NCBI GenBank assembly: GCA_018402015.1
Contig: JAGYJL010000027.1
Coordinates: 1 to 33,674, forward strand
Origin: Flavobacteriales bacterium
GTDB lineage: Bacteria; Bacteroidota; Bacteroidia; UBA10329
Length of the DNA stretch: 33,674 bases
Reading direction: 5' to 3'
In this document: piece by piece, positions 17,001 to 25,400 of the stretch
Position numbering within the stretch: the stretch's first letter is position 1
How the letters are laid out: each line of letters begins with the position of its first letter
Program-made: the position numbers and the translations under genes
Notes under the pieces: generated by a model
Database searches by the model: none
Told to the model about the DNA's origin: nothing
What the model saw: the letters and a program-made list of their open reading frames with translations, nothing else

Positions 17001-19335
17001 GCTACTGATCGTGACCAATGCCAATGGTTGTACCGACACATTATTTGCTCCCGAACTGATCGAACTCTCAGGTCCTTCCGGCAATTTCGACTTCTTCCCA
17101 GATACGGTGGGCTGCCCTCCGTACGATATCACCTTCACATCCGAAGCCGAAAACGTTACCACCTACACATGGGACTTCGGTGATGGTACGCTTGGCTCGG
17201 GCGAGACCACGACCCATACCTACACTCAGATCGGAACCTATATTCCTTCCCTTATCCTTGAGGATGACAATGGGTGCGTTTTCACTTATCAAAGTGCCGA
17301 TACCTTGCGTGTACAGCCATTGGCAGTAAGCGCTGGAACCGATACAACTGTCTGTTCGGGATCAACGGTTCAGTTAGGAGCCTTGGGTGGCGATTCATAT
17401 AGTTGGTTCCCTTCTACCGGACTTAACGACCCGAATGCTCAGAACCCTGAAGCATCTCCCACGCAAACAACCAATTACGTGGTAACCGCCAGCGTAGGAC
17501 AATGCCAGAACACCGATACCGTTACCATTTTTGTGAATGAAGCGCCACAGGTGAGTTTTGTTGCAACAGAAGTATGTTTCGGTACCGCAACGCAGTTCTC
17601 CGACTTTTCTACAGTTGCTGCACCAGATAGCATTTTAACGTGGAACTGGGACCTGGGAGAACAGTTTAGCACCGATACAAATCCAAGCATCACCTACTCC
17701 GATCCGGGAACTTACAATGTGACCTTGGTTCTTACGAGTTCTACAGGATGCGATGGTTCGGGAACAGGTACTGTTACCGTAAACCCAACTCCAACTGCCG
17801 CTTTCAGCTTTAACGATACCTGTTTGTTTGAAACTACCAATCTCGTAGATCAATCTACGGTGAATCCCGGAACCATCACCAACTGGAGTTGGCAATTAGG
17901 TAATGGCGCCACTTCTCTCCAGCAGAATCCATCGTTGGTATATAACCAAGATTCGATTTACAACGTGTCTCTGGTTGTAACGGCCACAGGCGGCTGCACC
18001 GATACTGTAATACAAGCAGTTGCTGTTCATCCGCTCCCAAATGCTGTTGCATTTGCAGCCAATGTCTGTTTTGGCGAAGAAGTTTCTTTTGGCGATTCAA
18101 GCACCATCAATTCTGGCTCTATTACGCAATGGGATTGGCAATTTGGCGATGGTGAAACGTCTGGAGTTCAGCATCCGTCTCATACTTATGGCGCTGTTCA
18201 GACCTACGTCTATTCTCTTGTTGTTACAAGCAATAATGGCTGTATTGATGGAACCTCTGGTGCTGTTACGGTCAATCCATTGCCTGTCAGCGAGTTCAGC
18301 ATGACATCTACCAGCTCTTGCTTTGTTCCTGTAACGGTTAACCTTTTCAATCAATCCACTGGAGCCAATCAGTTCCAATGGGATCATGATAACGGTACCA
18401 TTCAGACTGCCTTTATCAGCACCGCTATTTTCGATACTGTCGGTCAATTCAATATTGAGTTGTTGGTAACCAACCAATTCGGCTGCCAGGATAGTTCTAC
18501 ACAATTGTTTGAGGTGTTTCCAACCGTAGTGGCCGATTTCGAAACCAGTGAACCCATGGGTTGCGAACCTTGGACCGTGAATTTCACTAACCTCTCTCAG
18601 AATGGAACCAGTTTCAGTTGGGATTTCAACGACCCTAACGGTTCAACAGAAACAAACCCTACGCACGTGTTTGAGAATGATGGAACCTATTCGGTAGAGC
18701 TGATCGCTGAAGGTCTAGGTGGCTGCGCAGACACCATAGTTTACACCAATTTGGTTACTGTTTGGCCGAATCCGGAAGCCAGTTTCGAATACACCAACAT
18801 CCCCGACCCGATCGCTAACGGAACCATAGCGTTTTTCAACACCTCATCGCCTCATGTTTCATCTTGGTGGGATTTTGGCGATGGAGACACTGATGCAAGC
18901 GAGAACACCACTCATCAGTACGCTTACTTCGGTAATAAGCTGGTAACGCTTGCCATTGTTGATGCCAACGGTTGCGTAGATACGTTTGACATGTACATCT
19001 CTGTAGATTTCTTTGGTGGGCTATACGTACCCAATGCCATCATTCCAACCAACGAAAACCCCGATGTGCGCGTGTTTCAACCAAAGGGAACAGGTTTGGC
19101 CAATTACCGCTGCATTGTTTACGATAAATGGGGTAATCTGTTGTGGGAATCCATTGCATTGGAAGAAGGTTCGCCAAGTGAAGCTTGGGATGGTACGTAT
19201 TTAGGCGAACCCGTTCCGCAAGGCGCGTATGTTTGGCGTGTTGACGCCATTTTTGGCAATGGCGATGTTTGGGATGGAATGGAAAATGCCGATGGCGAAT
19301 TCCACGAGACCGGAACGGTTACCGTTATCAGGTAA
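14005..19335 (+). CDS. Giant PKD-repeat surface protein with T9SS type B (gliding-type) C-terminus
   Basis: From ATG 14005 the protein has 1776 residues. This start opens with a signal peptide of about 27 residues ending HTEAQ; ATG 13948 in the same frame is an alternative. It contains about 19 PKD-type units of 80-95 residues, each built round a W-x-F-G-D-G core (WDFGDG, WNFGDG, WQFGDG and degenerate forms), plus one diverged unit near 17330-17540 without the core. Most units start with GC-x-P and end NGC or GGC, giving a regular Cys pair. The last 95 residues (YVPNAIIPT, IVYDKWGNLLWES, AWDGTYLGEPVPQGAYVWRV) are a CHU_C/gliding-type T9SS type B sorting domain. It is likely an adhesin or matrix protein on the cell surface. 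No enzyme domain is visible. Confidence 0.92.
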   Translation: MKENLTRLMRSITCIGLLLIVQHTEAQVTADFVANNTSGCSPLIVNFQNLSTGSGLTYQWNLGNGNTSVSENPAASYINPGTYTITLTVSGPGGTDTETKTAYITVFTPPTPDILPSQTIGCYPFTVNFTDQSAVGSSPIVSWSWDFGDGGTSTDQNPSHTYTTPGIFDITLLLVDANGCAGNLSFADVIESNNNNPSAVFTGDPLVSCLPPSNVNFTNASSGGTGNLSYSWDFGDGNTSSNLNPTNTYNASGLFDVSLTVTDELGCSNTSLQTEYVEIVDNVSIDFAANNTTICLGDQVSFVDISSPVPTSWEWDFGDGNSSTQQFPTHTYTTPGTYEVSLTAVYSSSCQGTETKTAYITVGEIPFVDFTADQTAGCETPFPVQYANNSLGSGVLDYLWTFGDGNTSTDENPFHEYASNGIYNVSLTATNTDGCSNTVTEQGYINVALTQADFLPDVFGFCQPLDVNFSDQSVSGTDIVSWEWDFGDGGSSSLQNPSYTYADTGIFDVSLIITNDLGCTDTLTRTNYIFVYTPPVADFFDNDTVICPGELAFTDLSLNATDWFWDFGDGDASTDQNPIHEFQDTGYFDITLITLNNGCSDTLIVENMVYVSPPIAALEYSFDCSMPNTFTYTNESYGFTSWNWILPDGSTSTDDPLVLTIPNPGQYLVRITTANDTSGCVDVAGDTINVTQLQADFSAINTQGCGPLDVEFTDESTDAISYEWYFGTGAYSQEENPSYTYSDIGTYDVVHVVRDVNGCTDTIVEPQLVTVIGSIINFEVDTTIGCDTLAVQFLDLTTPPNSVTDWLWDFGDGSTSTQANPIHIYQDAGVYDVSLTITDLGGCTSTMVIDDAVNYIPYPNPLFDVNNSVGCMGEPFTFTNNSTGNAISYLWNFGDGATSTDENPVHAYSQEGTYSVTLTAFNANGCDSSLTLVNLIDIQHPDADFSAFPTFAFCPPLLVNFTDLSSVDAVSWFWDFGDESSSNLQNPSHIYTESGIYSVLLIVTNANGCTDTLFAPELIELSGPSGNFDFFPDTVGCPPYDITFTSEAENVTTYTWDFGDGTLGSGETTTHTYTQIGTYIPSLILEDDNGCVFTYQSADTLRVQPLAVSAGTDTTVCSGSTVQLGALGGDSYSWFPSTGLNDPNAQNPEASPTQTTNYVVTASVGQCQNTDTVTIFVNEAPQVSFVATEVCFGTATQFSDFSTVAAPDSILTWNWDLGEQFSTDTNPSITYSDPGTYNVTLVLTSSTGCDGSGTGTVTVNPTPTAAFSFNDTCLFETTNLVDQSTVNPGTITNWSWQLGNGATSLQQNPSLVYNQDSIYNVSLVVTATGGCTDTVIQAVAVHPLPNAVAFAANVCFGEEVSFGDSSTINSGSITQWDWQFGDGETSGVQHPSHTYGAVQTYVYSLVVTSNNGCIDGTSGAVTVNPLPVSEFSMTSTSSCFVPVTVNLFNQSTGANQFQWDHDNGTIQTAFISTAIFDTVGQFNIELLVTNQFGCQDSSTQLFEVFPTVVADFETSEPMGCEPWTVNFTNLSQNGTSFSWDFNDPNGSTETNPTHVFENDGTYSVELIAEGLGGCADTIVYTNLVTVWPNPEASFEYTNIPDPIANGTIAFFNTSSPHVSSWWDFGDGDTDASENTTHQYAYFGNKLVTLAIVDANGCVDTFDMYISVDFFGGLYVPNAIIPTNENPDVRVFQPKGTGLANYRCIVYDKWGNLLWESIALEEGSPSEAWDGTYLGEPVPQGAYVWRVDAIFGNGDVWDGMENADGEFHETGTVTVIR

Positions 19336-19417
19336 AAGAGCTAAGTAGTAAGTCTTAAGGCGTAAGGCGTAAGATTCCGCAACGCTCGGTTCGGGGTCCC
19401 GACATAACGGTTGTCAG

Positions 19418-19438
19418 ATGCTGAAACAAGTTCAGCAT
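19418..19438. repeat. Solo REP-like hairpin
   Basis: ATGCTGAA (19418-19425) and TTCAGCAT (19431-19438) form a perfect 8-bp stem with loop ACAAG, followed by GAC. The same hairpin occurs at 22081-22101 and 22290-22310 in the array upstream of the PNGase-like gene. It lies between the PKD gene and the dehydrogenase gene. A small stem TCGGG/CCCGA lies just before it, near 19391-19402. It may also act as a transcription end for the PKD gene, although no T run follows. Confidence 0.75.
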
Positions 19439-19490
19439 GACCAGTGTCATGGCTTTGGGCACTAAACCCCAAACCCATTTACCTTCGAGC

Positions 19491-19523
19491 TTTGACATTT
19501 CCGTTTTCCACTGATTATATTCG
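19491..19523 (+). promoter_or_regulatory. Candidate promoter for the 3-hydroxyacyl-CoA dehydrogenase
   Basis: TTTG at 19491-19494 and TATATTCG at 19516-19523 are separated by 21 bases and lie 18 bases before ATG 19542. This resembles the Bacteroidota TTTG / TAnnTTTG promoter with one mismatch (TTCG for TTTG) in the -7 element. Confidence 0.45.
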
Positions 19524-19541
19524 CGCCAAATACTACTTGGC

Positions 19542-20432
19542 ATGAAGAATATTACGGTTATCGGAGCAGGAACTATGGGCAATGGAATTGCACACGTTTT
19601 TGCGCAGAATGGATATAAGGTTTCTTTGGTAGATGTGAGCAAGGACGCACTCAACGCTGCATTGAGTACCATTGCCAAGAACTTGGACCGACAGATAGCC
19701 AAAGGAACCCTATCTGACGACCAGAAGCTGAAGACCCTTGCCAACCTGAACATCTTTACCAGCTTGGAGAAAGGTGCCGAGCATGCCGATCTGGTTGTAG
19801 AAGCTGCTACCGAGAATAAGGCTTTGAAACTGAAGATCTTTGCCGAATTGGAGACCATCTGCCCAGACAAGGCCATCCTTGCCAGCAACACCTCTTCTAT
19901 TTCCATTACGCAGATAGCGGCCGCTACCAAGCGTGCCGACAAGGTCATTGGCATGCATTTCATGAATCCGGTGCCGGTAATGAAGCTCATTGAGATCATC
20001 CGTGGCTACTCTACTTCTGATGAAACCACCGCGCGCATCGTGGAAATGAGCAAGAAACTGAACAAGGTTCCGGTTGAGGTGAACGATTACCCTGGCTTTG
20101 TTGCCAACCGTATCCTTATGCCCATGATAAACGAAGCCATTGAAACACTTTACCATGGCGTAGCAGGAGTTGAAGAGATAGATACCATCATGAAGTTGGG
20201 AATGGCGCACCCTATGGGGCCGTTGCACTTGGCCGATTTCATTGGACTGGACACCTGCCTGAGTATTATGCGTGTGTTACATGATGGTCTGGGAAATCCG
20301 AAATACGCACCTTGCCCTTTACTGGTAAATATGGTGGAAAGCGGAAACCTAGGAGCCAAAACTGGCAGTGGTTTCTACACCTACGATGCTGCTTCTAAGG
20401 AGAAGCGGGTTTCCGATTATTTCCGAAAGTAA
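19542..20432 (+). CDS. hbd: 3-hydroxyacyl-CoA (3-hydroxybutyryl-CoA) dehydrogenase
   Basis: This 296-residue protein is full length for the single-function family. The NAD-binding loop is GAGTMGNGIA at residues 8-17, with Asp31 at the end of the second strand (VSLVDVS). The active site includes SNTSSISIT (115-123), GMHFMNPVPVMKLIE with His139 and Glu151 forming the catalytic pair, and GFVANR with Asn189. The C-terminal helical domain ends GSGFYTYD. It oxidises (S)-3-hydroxyacyl-CoA to 3-oxoacyl-CoA with NAD+, in beta-oxidation, or runs in reverse in butanoate/PHB-type metabolism; chain-length preference cannot be told. The protein is cytosolic. The DUF445 gene follows 47 bases later on the same strand, with no known functional link. 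The gene symbol is given by family resemblance. Confidence 0.93.
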   Translation: MKNITVIGAGTMGNGIAHVFAQNGYKVSLVDVSKDALNAALSTIAKNLDRQIAKGTLSDDQKLKTLANLNIFTSLEKGAEHADLVVEAATENKALKLKIFAELETICPDKAILASNTSSISITQIAAATKRADKVIGMHFMNPVPVMKLIEIIRGYSTSDETTARIVEMSKKLNKVPVEVNDYPGFVANRILMPMINEAIETLYHGVAGVEEIDTIMKLGMAHPMGPLHLADFIGLDTCLSIMRVLHDGLGNPKYAPCPLLVNMVESGNLGAKTGSGFYTYDAASKEKRVSDYFRK

Positions 20433-20479
20433 CTTTCAAGGTTTAGGTACTTTAGCTCACCAACCTCAAGTATGTCTGT

Positions 20480-21683
20480 GTGAGCCTAGATTCCATCTTC
20501 TTACTCTCAATACCCATTATTGCCGCGCTTGTTGGATGGCTTACCAACAAGCTGGCGGTGTACATGACCTTTTACCCGCTGGAATACGTAGGCAGACGAC
20601 CTTTTGGCTGGCAGGGCATTATTCCGGCCAAGGCGCACAAGATGGCCACCAAGGCGGTAAAGCTGGTTACTTCCAAGCTGATTTCCGTAGAAGAACAGTT
20701 TGAAAAACTGAAGGCAGACGACATTGTGGACGAGATGTGGCCACAGTTGAAAGTTTCCCTGAGCAGGTCTATTATAAATGAGTCCATGCGCAAGGAAATG
20801 CCCCTTGTTTGGCGTTTTCGTTCCGGCTTCGCAGAAAGAAGCACTGTAATGCAGAGTGCCGAGGCTCAATTCCCAACAGTTGCAATGCCATGTACTGGCA
20901 GATATCAAAAGAGAATATACACGAGTTGCTTGATATTGACCGCATGATGGTTGAAGGCCTTACGGAGCAGCCAGAAATGCTGAACCGCATCTTTCTGCAA
21001 TGTGGCGAGGCCGAGTTCAAATTCATTGAAAGATCAGGCTTTTGCTTTCGGTTTCCTTGGCCTGGTACAAATGGTGGTCTGGCATTACTACCAACATTGG
21101 TGGCTGCTTCCCAGGCGGACTGGTGGTGGGTTACTCACCAACTTCTTGCCCAAGTTGATCTTTTCGTCCGGTCCACCCGGTAAAGACGGGCCATTCACCT
21201 TGCAGGGTCTTTTATGAAACGCCAGAATGAGGTCTTCCTGGAACAATACGCCAAGATATTGGCAGACGAACTACTTAATGGCCGAGCACATTTTCCTTCA
21301 TTATGGAAACAAAGGGAATGGAACCCATTGCTGAGTTGTGCCGCAAACATGTGAAGCGACTGGTTGACACAACTACTGAAAACGACCAGAAAACGGTACT
21401 TCAGTTTGCCATTGGCACAAGTGGCTACGAGCGTATTAAACATGTGGCTGCCGAACGTCTGGGTAGAAGCTTTACCTCATTCCATTAGCCACCATGTTCG
21501 GGATTATGCCGACCGTTCGTTGGAGATAGGCGCAACATTGGAATCGAAGCTGAAATCGCTCTCCAAACTGGGATTTTGAAGATGTGCTGCACCCCATATT
21601 CCAAGAAGACGAACTTACGTCGACACGTCGGGGTTATACTCTGGTGCCGTGGCCGGTTTCATTCGGGGACGTTTGTGTTGTAG
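20480..21683 (+). pseudogene. DUF445-family membrane protein, frameshifted
   Basis: The frame begins at GTG 20480 with a transmembrane segment (FLLSIPIIAALVGWLTNKLAVYM) typical of DUF445, followed by FYPLEYVG and WQGIIPAKAHKMA. This first frame holds to about 20820 and then drifts. Later pieces in other frames keep to the family plan: ENIHELLDIDRMMVEGL, GEAEFKFIERSGF, LGLVQMVVWHYYQHWWLLP, GPFTLQGL, TVLQFAIGTSGYERIKHV, GATLESKLKSLSKLGF and FEDVLHPIFQEDEL. The last membrane segment runs GAVAGFIRG, ending at TAG near 21681-21683. The full protein would be about 400 residues. The function of this family is not established. One break at 20818-20821 is an extra T in a TTTT run. Damage ends just before the repeat array. 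Confidence 0.75.
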
Positions 21684-21724
21684 GGGGTCTGGGTGGGCTG
21701 TAAGCCACAGACCTATCAGGTAAC

Positions 21725-21808
21725 GTCACCCTGAGCCTGCCCCGTTGCAGAACGGGGATTCAGGGTCTGATTTAAATTAGCCAGAGCGGGAAACAAGTTC
21801 AGCATGAC
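21725..21808. repeat. REPIN-like element 1 (GTCA...TGAC)
   Basis: The left hairpin has an outer stem ACCCTGA (21728-21734) with TCAGGGT (21760-21766) and a nested inner stem CCCCGTT/AACGGGG with loop GCAG. The right half has kept AAACAAGTTCAGCATGAC, but the left arm of its stem has decayed. The outer ends GTCA and TGAC are inverted. Confidence 0.8.
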
Positions 21809-21879
21809 GCGGTCTGCGGGCCAGGAATGTTGACAGGTTCAGGCTGGTTTGGCCATTACCCAAAGACCTACCAGATACC

Positions 21880-21964
21880 GTCACCCTGAGCCTGCCCCGT
21901 TGCAGAACGGGGATTCAGGGTCTGATCTAACCGAAATAGATGCTGAAACGAGTTCGTTAGCGAT
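21880..21964. repeat. REPIN-like element 2, right half diverged
   Basis: The left hairpin is identical in its core to element 1, including the nested CCCCGTT/AACGGGG stem. The right half begins ATGCTGAAACGAGTTC but then departs from the others, so its stem is lost. Confidence 0.7.
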
Positions 21965-22038
21965 GCGGTCTGTGGGGCTTAGAAATGTTGACAGATCCAG
22001 TGTTGTTTTAGCTGCCACTCAAAGACCTACCAGATACA

Positions 22039-22104
22039 GTCACCCTGAACTTGTTTCAGGGTCTTAGGACACAAGAATAGATGCTGAAACAAGTTCAGCA
22101 TGAC
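22039..22104. repeat. REPIN-like element 3 with both hairpins intact
   Basis: The left hairpin ACCCTGAA (22042-22049), loop CTTGT, TTCAGGGT (22055-22062) and the right hairpin ATGCTGAA (22081-22088), loop ACAAG, TTCAGCAT (22094-22101) are both perfect 8-bp stems. The two are inverted relatives: CTGAACTTGTTTCAG on the left is the reverse complement of CTGAAACAAGTTCAG on the right. Confidence 0.85.
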
Positions 22105-22179
22105 GCGGTCTGCGGGGTTGGTGGGAACATTGGTAAGTGCGGTCTAGTTTAGATGTTATCCAATTACCTACCAGATACC

Positions 22180-22203
22180 GTCACCCTGAACTTGATTCAG
22201 GGT
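22180..22203. repeat. Single left-type hairpin
   Basis: ACCCTGAA (22183-22190), loop CTTGA, TTCAGGGT (22196-22203). No right-type partner follows before the next element starts at 22230, so this is a half element. Confidence 0.8.
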
Positions 22204-22229
22204 CTAGCACAACTAAGCTATAAAATTCC

Positions 22230-22313
22230 GTCACCCTACGCCTGCCCCGTTGCAGAACGGGGTTTCAGGGTCTGATCTAACCGAAACAGATGCTGAAACA
22301 AGTTCAGCATGAC
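22230..22313. repeat. REPIN-like element 4, nested type
   Basis: It starts GTCACCCTACG, with the nested CCCCGTT/AACGGGG stem. The right hairpin ATGCTGAA (22290-22297), loop ACAAG, TTCAGCAT (22303-22310) is perfect and ends TGAC. It lies about 90 bases before the ATG at 22404. Confidence 0.85.
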
Positions 22314-22403
22314 GCGGTCTGCCGTGTTAAAAGAAACTGTCATCACGGCAACGTGACATTCTAGAACCAGCACCTTATCTTTATCGCTCATTCCACATAC
22401 ATC

Positions 22404-25400
22404 ATGCATAGAATTTTACTCGCTCTTACCGTCCTAATAGCTACCAACACCTTTGCTCAGGACACCACTTGGATACAGACACTCGACTTCAACGATATTA
22501 CCAAACGTAGAGATTGGTATCAATTCCCCGATGGTTCGGAGGAATATCGGAAGGTGTTGATGTATTACACGCTGAAATGCGATGCGGCCACCACACAGGA
22601 TGGCTACGACTGTGGCGAATGGGATTACCTTACCTACTCTTTCGTGTACGATCATACGGGCATGATGGACAGTGTGCAATACAACCACCCGCAGTACCTC
22701 TATGGAGGGCAGAATCTGGATTCTTTGTGGTACACCACCGATCCGCAATTCAATATTGTAGAAGGTTATGAGTATTTCACCGTGGTGGATAATGTGAACA
22801 GCGAAAGTGGCTATACCGTTGGCGGTGTAACGGGTTCGAGCAACCAGCCTCTTGGAGGATTTTCCCGTGCCCGTTCTCAGTATATCTGGACTGCTGCAGA
22901 ATTGACCAACGCAGGCATGTCTGCAGGAGACATTCACCGATTGGCAGTTCAACTTACCGACTACCAGACAGACCTTGGCCGTTTGACCATTTCCATGAAG
23001 AATACATCAACGGCTGTTCCAACGGGCTTTGAACCAGGAGCATCTGTCGTATACGACCAGACCACACCTTTTGCCAATGGCGCCAACACCTATAACCTCG
23101 ATCTCCTGAATGCTTTTACTTGGGACGGTACTTCCAATATTCTTGTTGAGTTCAGTTACGCTATGGATGCAAGCACAAACCTGAATCAGGTTAGCTTTTT
23201 TACAACGGAGGACACATCAGGCGTTTACGCCAATGGTATGGACAATGCCGCTGTTTTTGAAAATGGCAAGTACATGGAGTTGCCACTAAGCGGAACCGAT
23301 TTCGGTGATGAGATAACCGTTTCGTTCTGGTCTTACGGTAACACAGATATACAGCCGGCCAATTCCTATGCATTCGAAGCAGTGAACTCTTCTAACCAGC
23401 GCGTGCTGAATGTGCATCTTCCATGGAGCAATAGCCGCATTTATTGGGATGCTGGCGAAGGAAGCGGCTACGATAGAATAGACAAAGCTGCAACTACTGC
23501 CGAGTTTGAAGGCAACTGGGTGCATTGGGCGTTCACAAAGAATGCTGCCACAGGCAGTATGAAGATCTACAAGAACGGTTCGCTCTGGCACTCTGGAACC
23601 GACCTGAACCGCACTATAGGAGAGATAGACCGTTTCTTTGTTGGACGTGCCTTCGGGGGTGCTACATCGCATAACGGGAAAATGGATGAATTCCGCGTTT
23701 GGAATGTTGAGTTGGATGCCGCAACCATCGCTGCTTGGAAAGACCGAAGGGTAGACAATTCTCACCCGAATTACACAGACCTGGTGGCGTATTACGATTT
23801 CGACCAAGAAGATCATGCCATAACAGACCGGTCTGGAAACGGAAACACACCTATACTGATCGGAGCTCCAAGTATCGTTTCAAAATCGAATGAAGCGTAT
23901 CTGTTGGATGCTACACTTACCTCAGACCGTCCGTTGTTGACCTTCATTCAAGGCGATTACGACACGCATCTTGATTCGAACCTGGTGGCCGTACCAGAAC
24001 CCATTTCTCCCTTGACCATTACTCAGTATGAGGTAAATGGAAACGGAATTCAAGCTGTAGGTGCAACCTTGGCCTATGCAGGAGAGACCTACACATTCCA
24101 CCCGGATGGCACAATTGACACAATGGATGTAGCCGTTGATCAGGTTTCTTACAACGATACCTTGTGGTTCTATGAGGAGCCTTTCGAAGTTATAGATCGC
24201 TACGAAATTGCCCGATACATAACCCCTTACGGAATCGGTTTGAGTTTGGGCGAACAAGGCTTCACGTGGATCTACGATGTAACCGATTATGCTTCGCTTC
24301 TACAAGATTCGGTAGATATTGAGAACGGGAACCAACAGGAACTGATCGATGTGAAATTTGCCTTTATCCACGGTACTCCAATGGCTGAGGTGAAAGAGCT
24401 TACGCGTCCGTGGGGAGCGTCCGGCTCAAAATCATACGGAAATCTCGATGATGATATCGTGCTGTCGGCTGTTGATGTTGATGTTCATCCAGAAGCAGAA
24501 CACTTTAAGATGAAAACGCGCTTAACTGGCCACGGGCACAACACCAGCAATGCAAATGGCGCTTACCCGCACTGCTGCGAGTGGAAAGACAACACGCATT
24601 TTCTGCGCGTAAATGGTGCGCAACATGCTTCGTGGCATATTTGGCAAACGCACGAGTGCGCTTTGAATCCCGTATACCCACAAGGCGGAACATGGCCTGG
24701 AGCTCGCGAAGGTTGGTGCCCTGGTGACGTGGTAAAAGACAACGAATTCATGATAACCGAAAGAGTTAGCGGTAGTACGGTCAATCTCGATTACGACATT
24801 ACCCCCGTTCCATCCAATAATCCTGGAATGGCTGGTGGAAACTACATCGTTGCCATGCACTTGCTGCAATACGGTGCAGCCAGTAATTCCCTGGACGCAG
24901 AGGTTTATGAAGTGCTTTCTCCTACAAGTTGGGAATACCGTTCGCGCACCAATCCGTTCTGCGATGATGCAAAGATCATGATCAGAAATGCTGGCGAAAC
25001 CACACTTACCAGTCTCAAGATAAGCTACATGGTAGAAGGTGGCTCGCCACTTACGTACGATTGGACAGGAGAATTGGAGTTCATGGAAATGGAGGAAGTG
25101 ACCTTGCCAATTGACGACCCTGCTTTTTGGCAAGGGAACGAAACATGGAAATTCATAGCCACTGTAAGCGCCCCGAATGGCGGTACAGACCAATATGCCG
25201 GTAACGATACTTACATCTCAACATTCGAAATGCCTGAGGTGTATGAAGGAAATTTCATCGTTCAGTATAAGACCAACAATTTCCCTGATGAAAACTACTG
25301 GGAGATACGAGATATCAACGATAACGTGGTTGCAGAAAGAACCAATTCCGACCCGAACACTACGTATCGGGACACGTTGGATCTACCTTATGGTTGTTAC

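Larger units (their letters stand above)
21709..22330. repeat. Tandem array of about 150-bp units with paired hairpins (REPIN-like)
   Basis: Four imperfect units begin at 21709, 21864, 22023 and 22164 (steps of 155, 159 and 141 bases). Each starts with AGACCTACCAGATACC or a close variant and holds a hairpin beginning GTCACCCT. Three complete pairs then have a second hairpin ending CATGAC or a variant of it, followed by GCGGTCTGCGGG. The fourth unit contains an additional left hairpin, so five left hairpins occur in all. No gene is supported here; the 72-codon frame at 21849 is made of repeats. The array fills the space between the DUF445 gene and the PNGase-like gene. Confidence 0.9.

Noticed and set aside
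19355-19999. 214-codon minus-strand ORF
   Set aside because: It lies opposite the well-conserved dehydrogenase gene and has no recognisable domain; it is an antisense shadow.
21849-22067. 72-codon plus-strand ORF
   Set aside because: It is made only of the tandem repeat units; the same peptide repeats because the DNA does.
21709-22330. CRISPR array
   Set aside because: Repeat units are 141-159 bases, the parts between hairpins are themselves similar, and there are no short identical repeats with unique spacers and no cas genes.
24522-25193. 223-codon minus-strand ORF
   Set aside because: It lies opposite the PNGase-like gene in the conserved domain and has the composition of a shadow frame.
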